A stretch of 17,300 bases of DNA from contig NZ_JBEXMJ010000025.1 in assembly GCF_040610475.1 (NCBI RefSeq), positions 1 through 17,300 of the forward strand, written 5' to 3'. Each line of letters begins with the position of its first letter. Within the stretch, counting starts at the first letter, position 1. A model generated the notes under the pieces. It saw only the letters and a list, made by a program, of their open reading frames with translations, had not been told where the DNA came from and did not search any database. Position numbers and translations under genes: made by a program. Source of the stretch: Actinopolymorpha sp. NPDC004070. Its GTDB lineage: Bacteria > Actinomycetota > Actinomycetes > Propionibacteriales > Actinopolymorphaceae. Positions 13,166 through 17,300 of the stretch are shown here, piece after piece.

Positions 13166-14250
13166 TGCGGGTACTCGCGGCGATGTCCGGCGGAGTCGAC
13201 TCCGCGGTGGCGGCCGCGCGGGCGGTGGACGCCGGCCACGAGGTGACCGGGGTGCACCTCGCGCTGTCGCGCAACCCCTCGTCCTACCGCACCGGTGCGC
13301 GCGGCTGCTGCACGCTGGAGGACGCGCGCGACGCCCGCCGTGCTGCCGACGTGCTCGGCATCCCGTTCTACGTCTGGGACCTCGCCGAGCGGTTCCACGC
13401 CGACGTGGTGACCGACTTCGTGCAGGAGTACGCCGCCGGCCGCACCCCCAACCCCTGCCTGCGCTGCAACGAGAGGATCAAGTTCGCCGCGGTGCTCGAC
13501 CGGGCGCTGGCGCTCGGCTTCGACGCGGTCTGCACCGGCCACTACGCCCAGCTCGTGGACGGCCCGGGCGGCCGGGAGCTGCACCGTTCGGTCGACCCCG
13601 GCAAGGACCAGTCGTACGTCCTCGGCGTCCTCACCGCCGAGCAGCTGGCGCACGCCTACTTCCCTCTCGGCGGCTCGCCGAAGTCGGCGGTGCGCGCCGA
13701 GGCCGCCGAGCGCGGCCTCGCCGTCGCCGACAAGCCCGACAGTCACGACATCTGCTTCGTCGCCGACGGCGACACCGCGGGATTCCTGGCCCGCGAGCTC
13801 GGCGAGCAGCCCGGGCGGGTGGTCGACGAGGACGGCACCGTGCTGGCCGAGCACGACGCGGCGTACGCGTTCACCGTCGGCCAGCGCCGCGGCCTGCGCC
13901 TCGGCCGGCCGGCCGACGACGGCAATCCCCGCTACGTGCTGTCCATCGAACCCGTGAGCCGCACCGTGACCGTCGGCCCCCGCGACCGGCTGTCGGTCGC
14001 GCACATCGAGGGCACCCAGCCGCGGTGGTGCGGCCCGGCGCCGACCGGTCCGGTGGAGTGCCGGGCGCAGATTCGCGCGCACGGTGAGACGCTGCCCGCG
14101 CGGGCGTGGGTCGAGCACGACGTGCTCCGGGTCGAGCTGGCCGAGGCGGCCACCGGCGTCGCGCCCGGCCAGGCGGTGGTGCTCTACGCCGGCACCCGGG
14201 TGATCGGCTCGGCCACCATCTCCTCCACGGTCCCCGCTCCCGCGCACTGA
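13165..14250 (+). CDS. mnmA: tRNA-specific 2-thiouridylase
   Basis: A 361-residue enzyme that uses ATP and persulfide sulfur from IscS to make 2-thiouridine at wobble position 34 of tRNA Lys, Glu and Gln. The PP-loop SGGVDS is at residues 8-13, Asp and Gln of the adenylate pocket follow, and the two catalytic cysteines are Cys101 ([12 protein letters not shown], equal to E. coli Cys102) and Cys197 (DSHDICFV, equal to Cys199). Cys98 is an additional cysteine in the first motif. The central TGHYAQL and the FTVGQRRGL segment are typical. The C-terminal beta-barrel covers about 270-361. ATG at 13165 shares one base with the iscS stop and has GGAGG and AGGA upstream. Confidence 0.96.
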   Translation: MRVLAAMSGGVDSAVAAARAVDAGHEVTGVHLALSRNPSSYRTGARGCCTLEDARDARRAADVLGIPFYVWDLAERFHADVVTDFVQEYAAGRTPNPCLRCNERIKFAAVLDRALALGFDAVCTGHYAQLVDGPGGRELHRSVDPGKDQSYVLGVLTAEQLAHAYFPLGGSPKSAVRAEAAERGLAVADKPDSHDICFVADGDTAGFLARELGEQPGRVVDEDGTVLAEHDAAYAFTVGQRRGLRLGRPADDGNPRYVLSIEPVSRTVTVGPRDRLSVAHIEGTQPRWCGPAPTGPVECRAQIRAHGETLPARAWVEHDVLRVELAEAATGVAPGQAVVLYAGTRVIGSATISSTVPAPAH

Positions 14251-14272
14251 GCCCGCTGCCCGCCGGCGCCCG

Positions 14273-14278
14273 TAGGCT
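14273..14278 (+). promoter_or_regulatory. Leaderless -10 box for the MetE-like gene
   Basis: TAGGCT ends 6 nt before the GTG at 14285, without any Shine-Dalgarno sequence in the gap, giving transcription start at the start codon. No clear -35 box. Confidence 0.45.
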
Positions 14279-14284
14279 TTCCCT

Positions 14285-15367
14285 GTGCCGAACCCCATCG
14301 AAATGCCCTGGCGCCCGGGTTCCGCGACCGGCGTCGGTTCCCTGCCGTACGACGACCCGCTGGAGGCGACCCGGGTCGTCCTCGGCGAGCTGCCCGATCT
14401 CCCGCACCTGCCCGAACTGCCCGGCAGGGGCCCCGGCGCGGACATGATCGGCCGGGCGTGCGCGCTGCTGGTCGAACTCGGCGTCGACCTGCAGCCGTCC
14501 GGCTGGCGGCTGGTCGCGGGGGAGGGGCTCGACCAGCGCCGCGCGCGTTCGACGCTGGCCCGCGACCTGGACGCGCTGGAGGAGTTGACGCAGTCCTACA
14601 GCGGTCCGCTGAAGGTGCAGTTCACCGGCCCGGTGACGCTCGCCGCCGGTGTCGAACGTCCCCGCGGGGGCCGGGTGGTGGGCGACAGCGGTGCCCGCCG
14701 CGATCTCGCGCAGTCCCTGGCCGAGGGCCTGACGGTCCACCTTCGCGAGCTGCACCGCCGCGTGCCGGGTGCGTCGCTGGTGGTTCAGCTGGACGAGCCG
14801 TCGATGCCCGCGGTCCTGCGCGGATCGGTGCCGACGGCCTCCGGGTTCTCCCGCTACCGCCCGGTCGAGGAGCACGAGGTGACCGACCTGCTGGGCGGCG
14901 TGATCGGCTCGATCGTGGCTGCCGGCGCGGTGCCGATCGTGCACAGCTGTGCGGCCGGAACGCCGTTCCCGCTGCTGGTACGCGCCGGGGCGCGCGGTCT
15001 GTCGTTCGACCTGAAGAAGCTCGGGGAGGCCGACGCGGACCCGTTGTCGGAGGCGGTGGAGAGCGGAGTGGCGTTGTTCGCCGGCGCCGTTCCCGCGCTG
15101 CGGCCCGAGGAACCTGCCCGGCCCGCTCCGGGCGTCGCGGCCGCCGCGGACGGCGCTGCGCCTCGCCCGGCGGGCCCGCCGGGACCCACCGACGCCGACG
15201 TGGCCCGGACGGTGCAGGCGTTCTGGCGGCGGCTGGGGTTCGCCGGGGACGAGGTCGCGCGCGGTGTCGTGGTCACGCCCTCGTGCGGGCTCGCCGGCGC
15301 CGACCCGGCCTGGGCGCGGACGGCGATGAAGCTCGCCCGGGAGGCGGCCGCGCACCTGGCGAGCTGA
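14285..15367 (+). CDS. MetE C-terminal-like (UROD/MetE superfamily) protein, Rv3015c-like
   Basis: A 360-residue single-barrel protein related to the C-terminal half of cobalamin-independent methionine synthase. It keeps the zinc-site pattern: His220 and Cys222 (IVHSCA), an acidic residue at Asp242 (LSFDL) and Cys334 in TPSCGLAG. FTGPVTLA (113-120) and QLDEPSM (168-174) are typical of the family. It is too short to be MetE and lacks the N-terminal folate-binding barrel, so it may act with a separate methyl or thiol substrate; function unproven. A Pro/Ala-rich insertion (about 273-302) interrupts the last third. GTG at 14285 gives the usual start MPNP..W..GSATGVGSLP. From memory, the equivalent gene in M. 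tuberculosis, Rv3015c, is followed by ligA; here a foldback element and a tetR follow. Confidence 0.85.
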   Translation: MPNPIEMPWRPGSATGVGSLPYDDPLEATRVVLGELPDLPHLPELPGRGPGADMIGRACALLVELGVDLQPSGWRLVAGEGLDQRRARSTLARDLDALEELTQSYSGPLKVQFTGPVTLAAGVERPRGGRVVGDSGARRDLAQSLAEGLTVHLRELHRRVPGASLVVQLDEPSMPAVLRGSVPTASGFSRYRPVEEHEVTDLLGGVIGSIVAAGAVPIVHSCAAGTPFPLLVRAGARGLSFDLKKLGEADADPLSEAVESGVALFAGAVPALRPEEPARPAPGVAAAADGAAPRPAGPPGPTDADVARTVQAFWRRLGFAGDEVARGVVVTPSCGLAGADPAWARTAMKLAREAAAHLAS

Positions 15368-15381
15368 CCAGGGCACGTCCC

Positions 15382-15546
15382 AGGGTCTGTCCTGCGGATC
15401 ATGGCCGGTTCGCGTGCCCCCGCATCCCGCCCGGCTGCGTTGTCGTCGTCGCGCGTAGAACACCGCTACGCGACTCCTCCTCCGCCTTGCCGAGCGGGCG
15501 CGGATGACCCGCTCACTACTCGACCCTGATCCGCAGGACAGACCCT
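15382..15546. mobile_element. 165-bp MITE-like foldback element
   Basis: Perfect 20-bp terminal inverted repeats AGGGTCTGTCCTGCGGATCA (15382-15401) and its complement at 15527-15546 bound a non-coding 165-bp unit. Subterminal segments are also related in inverted orientation, and the centre is a hairpin CGCGTAG-7 nt-CTACGCG (15452-15472) whose midpoint coincides with that of the whole element, so the full strand can fold on itself. It is too short to encode a transposase. No clear target duplication is visible at the flanks. It could be moved in trans by an IS5- or IS630-type transposase elsewhere, and its transcript hairpin may end transcription from the MetE-like gene. Mobility is inferred from structure. 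Confidence 0.8.
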
Positions 15547-15591
15547 AGCCGCCGGAGTCCGACCACCCGCGGTTCTCCGGGAACCAGCTGA

Positions 15592-15616
15592 GATACGATA
15601 CGGCGCGTGTCGTATC
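15592..15616 (+). promoter_or_regulatory. tetR operator over promoter and start codon
   Basis: GATACGATAC (15592-15601) and GTGTCGTATC (15607-15616) are inverted repeats matching at 9 of 10 positions around a 5-bp spacer. The dyad contains the -10 box TACGAT (15594-15599) and the GTG start (15607), only 7 nt apart, so the mRNA is probably leaderless and a TetR dimer would block initiation of transcription. Confidence 0.7.
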
Positions 15617-16314
15617 GAAATAACAGCGAAGGCCGGTCGTCGCGGGGGCGCCCGCGGGACGAGGGCCTGGAGCGGCGGATCCTGGCGGCGGTCATGGAGG
15701 TGCTGCCCGAGGTCGGGTACGCCGGCCTGACCTACGAGGAGGTGGCGCGGCGCTGCAACGCCTCCAAGGCGAGCCTGTACCGACGTTGGAAGACCAAGCA
15801 GGACATGGTGATCGCGGCGCTGCGGTCCGGCCCGGCCCGGGACGGCGCCGCGGAAACGATCGACACGGGCAGTCTGCGCGAGGACCTGTTGTGCCTGTGC
15901 CGCCGGCTCGACCGCACGATGCGGGCCTCGGACAGCCAGACCGCGATGCTGCTCCTGCAGGCCGGCATCGAGGACCCCGACCTGTGCGAGGCGATCGAGA
16001 AGTCGGCGGGCCCCACCGGTGCCCGGCTGCCCCAGGAAGTTCTCCAGGCTGCCGTCGCCCGGGGTGAGCTTCCCGCCGGCGCGGATCCCTTCCCGTTCGA
16101 GGAAGTCGTCGGCGCCGCGTTGCTGCTTCGCCGGGTCAACGGCCTGCCGGCCGGCGAGGAGTACCTCGCCGCGTTGGTCGACACCGTGGTGATTCCCGCG
16201 CTGCGCGCGACCGCGACCGCGCGGGTTCCGCTGCCGGCCGGCATCTTCTCCGGCCACCCGTTCCCTCCCGCTCCCGAAGCGCCCCTTCCGCCCTCCACCG
16301 AGGAGAACCGATGA
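15607..16314 (+). CDS. TetR/AcrR-family transcriptional repressor
   Basis: A 235-residue regulator. After a basic leader with the common GRPRDE segment (14-19), residues about 21-68 form the TetR HTH (RRILAAVMEVLPEVGYAGLTYEEVARRCNASKASLYRRW split over helices 1-3, then KTKQDMV). The rest is the helical ligand-binding and dimerisation domain. The last 35 residues are Pro-rich. GTG at 15607 sits inside a near-perfect dyad with a -10 box, so the protein is expected to repress itself and the hydrolase gene that overlaps its stop by 4 nt. Inducer unknown, probably a substrate or product of the hydrolase. Confidence 0.92.
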   Translation: MSYRNNSEGRSSRGRPRDEGLERRILAAVMEVLPEVGYAGLTYEEVARRCNASKASLYRRWKTKQDMVIAALRSGPARDGAAETIDTGSLREDLLCLCRRLDRTMRASDSQTAMLLLQAGIEDPDLCEAIEKSAGPTGARLPQEVLQAAVARGELPAGADPFPFEEVVGAALLLRRVNGLPAGEEYLAALVDTVVIPALRATATARVPLPAGIFSGHPFPPAPEAPLPPSTEENR

Positions 16315-17210
16315 CCTCCCACCTGACCATCGCCGGCTTCGACTACCGCACCGTGCCCGGAGCCGACGGCGTCGCGCTCAACGTCGCGGTCGGCGGCGAG
16401 GGCCCGGCCGTGGTCCTGCTGCACGGGTTCCCGCAGACCCACTACATGTGGCGACACGTCGCCCGGCGGCTCTGCGGCGAGCACACGGTGATCGTCCCGG
16501 ACCTGCGCGGCTACGGCGACAGCGACAAGCCCTCCGGGAGTGACCCCGGCACGTACTCGAAGCGGACGATGGCCAAGGACATCGTCCAGGTCGCGGCCGC
16601 CCTGGGGTTCGGCCACTTCGGGCTGGTCGGACACGACCGCGGTGCCCTGGTCGCCGTTCGTGCCGGCCTGGACCACCCCACGGTCGTGGACTACCTCGGC
16701 ATCCTGGACGTGCTGCCCACCCTGGACACCTGGGCGGTGCTGCAGGGCGTGAACGCCAAGGTGGCCTGGCACCTCTACCTCATGGCCCAGCCGCCCGGGC
16801 TACCGGAGAAGATGATCGCCGCTGTCGCACCGGAGTTCTTCGGGTCGTTCCTGGACGCGTGGGACCCCAAGGGCACGACGTTCACCTCACAGGAGCGTGA
16901 TTACTACGTCGACAACTCGGTGGCCGCGGTCGAGTCCATCGTCGCCGACTACCGCGCCACCGCGAGCGTGGACCTCGAGCTGGACGTCCACGACCATGAG
17001 AGGGACGCGAAGCTCGCCATGCCCGTGGGCGTCATCTCCCAGGACTGGGGAGCCCAGCTCGGCTTCGACGCCGCCGCGCTGTGGAAGGCGTGGGCACCGG
17101 ACCTGGTGTTCCGGTCCACGACCTCGGGCCACTTCATGGCCGAGGAGAACCCGGACGAGATCGCTTCCTTCGTCACCGAGCTTGCCGCCCGGAGCAGCCG
17201 CACGACCTAG
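16311..17210 (+). CDS. Alpha/beta-hydrolase, haloacetate dehalogenase / epoxide hydrolase-like
   Basis: A 299-residue alpha/beta-hydrolase with a cap domain. Oxyanion segment LLHGFPQT (36-43), DLRGYGDSDKP (64-74), nucleophile Asp109 in GHDRG (107-111), Asp133 (GILDVLPT) as likely acid, and His274 in SGHFMAEENP. The sequence most resembles fluoroacetate dehalogenases: HGFPQTHxMW, GHDRGA, LDxLPT and AQPxxLPE all match. However, the second carboxylate-binding Arg of that group (next but two after the first, GHDRGAR) is Leu113, and Trp of the halide pocket (HW in the cap) is Leu155 after His154, so dehalogenation of haloacetates is doubtful. GAGGAG precedes the ATG, which overlaps the tetR stop as ATGA. 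A cytosolic detoxifying hydrolase controlled by TetR is likely. Confidence 0.88.
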   Translation: MTSHLTIAGFDYRTVPGADGVALNVAVGGEGPAVVLLHGFPQTHYMWRHVARRLCGEHTVIVPDLRGYGDSDKPSGSDPGTYSKRTMAKDIVQVAAALGFGHFGLVGHDRGALVAVRAGLDHPTVVDYLGILDVLPTLDTWAVLQGVNAKVAWHLYLMAQPPGLPEKMIAAVAPEFFGSFLDAWDPKGTTFTSQERDYYVDNSVAAVESIVADYRATASVDLELDVHDHERDAKLAMPVGVISQDWGAQLGFDAAALWKAWAPDLVFRSTTSGHFMAEENPDEIASFVTELAARSSRTT

Positions 17211-17231
17211 ACATCCCACGGCTCTAAGCTG

Positions 17232-17300
17232 TCAAGCGGCGATGGCTTCTTGGGTTGGCCAGGCGGTGGCTTCGTTGTAGCTGGTGCCGTGGGTGAGGCA
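17232..17300 (-). CDS. C-terminal fragment of an unidentified protein, cut by the window edge
   Basis: On the minus strand a frame enters from the right edge and ends at TGA (17234-17232), giving 22 residues ending GTSYNEATAWPTQEAIAA. The local sequence is less GC-biased at third codon positions than the neighbouring genes (codons such as CAA, GAA), hinting at a transferred or mobile gene such as a transposase, but the family cannot be recognised. It converges with the hydrolase gene, whose stop lies 21 bp away. Confidence 0.35.
   Translation of the reverse strand, partial: CLTHGTSYNEATAWPTQEAIAA

Noticed and set aside
12844..14445. 533-residue minus-strand open frame opposite iscS, mnmA and the MetE-like gene
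   Set aside because: Shadow of high-GC coding on the other strand; spans three well-supported genes and has no recognisable domain.
13871..15463. 530-residue minus-strand open frame opposite mnmA, the MetE-like gene and part of the foldback element
   Set aside because: Same reason; composition follows the third-position bias of the plus-strand genes.
17215..17293. 8-bp inverted repeat CCCACGGC / GCCGTGGG as possible transposon end
   Set aside because: Spacing of 63 bp, inside a coding end, and 8 bp may occur by chance; no duplication seen.

Overview
The window reads as chromosomal DNA of a high-GC Gram-positive actinomycete (Actinomycetota). Base composition is very GC-rich with strong G/C at third codon positions, GTG and TTG starts are common, and at least five genes carry a TAnnnT -10 box only 6-9 nt before the start codon, as in leaderless actinobacterial mRNAs. 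Genus cannot be fixed from sequence alone. Gene order matches, from memory, the Mycobacterium tuberculosis Rv3034c-Rv3015c neighbourhood: hexapeptide acyltransferase, class I methyltransferase, etfB, etfA, iscS, mnmA, MetE-like protein, with the same relative strands. This is a conserved actinobacterial backbone into which several cassettes have been placed.

Layout. 1-4806: an Rv3034c-like acyltransferase; a convergent BlaI-type repressor; a 564-bp intergenic region rich in dyads (a perfect Crp-type site and two ATCGTAG-containing sites); a membrane-anchored M23 peptidase with a Lys/Ala-rich stalk; then a self-regulated MarR-MFS efflux pair. 4803-6661: an Rv3030-like methyltransferase (minus strand) divergent from a TIM-barrel sugar isomerase/epimerase-like gene. 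6835-8695: etfB-etfA, electron transfer flavoprotein. 8729-11865: strong terminator, a very short leader holding a TPP riboswitch, then thiM-thiE-thiD-tenA, a thiamine salvage operon whose last three junctions are tightly spaced or overlap. 11948-15367: iscS-mnmA (cysteine desulfurase and tRNA 2-thiouridylase) and a MetE-C-terminal-like protein. 15382-15546: a 165-bp foldback/MITE-like element with perfect 20-bp terminal inverted repeats. 15607-17210: an autoregulated TetR plus an alpha/beta hydrolase resembling fluoroacetate dehalogenases but lacking key substrate residues. At the right edge a minus-strand reading frame ends at 17232.

How the genes fit together. ThiM phosphorylates salvaged thiazole, TenA recovers the pyrimidine from degraded thiamine, ThiD phosphorylates the pyrimidine and ThiE joins the halves; the riboswitch senses the end product TPP. 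IscS supplies persulfide sulfur to MnmA for tRNA s2U34. EtfAB carries electrons from acyl-CoA and other flavin dehydrogenases to the quinone pool. The acyltransferase and methyltransferase at the left are, by synteny, relics or members of the polymethylated polysaccharide (MGLP-type) locus, but the GH57/DUF1957 and glycosyltransferase genes that usually lie between them are absent and are replaced by the BlaI/M23 and MarR/MFS modules. No CRISPR array, rRNA or tRNA gene was seen. I found no clearly new multi-gene defence-type system; the most interesting items are the remodelled MGLP locus with its BlaI-M23 pair, the TPP aptamer that appears to contain the ribosome binding site, the foldback element, and the hydrolase with an altered active site.
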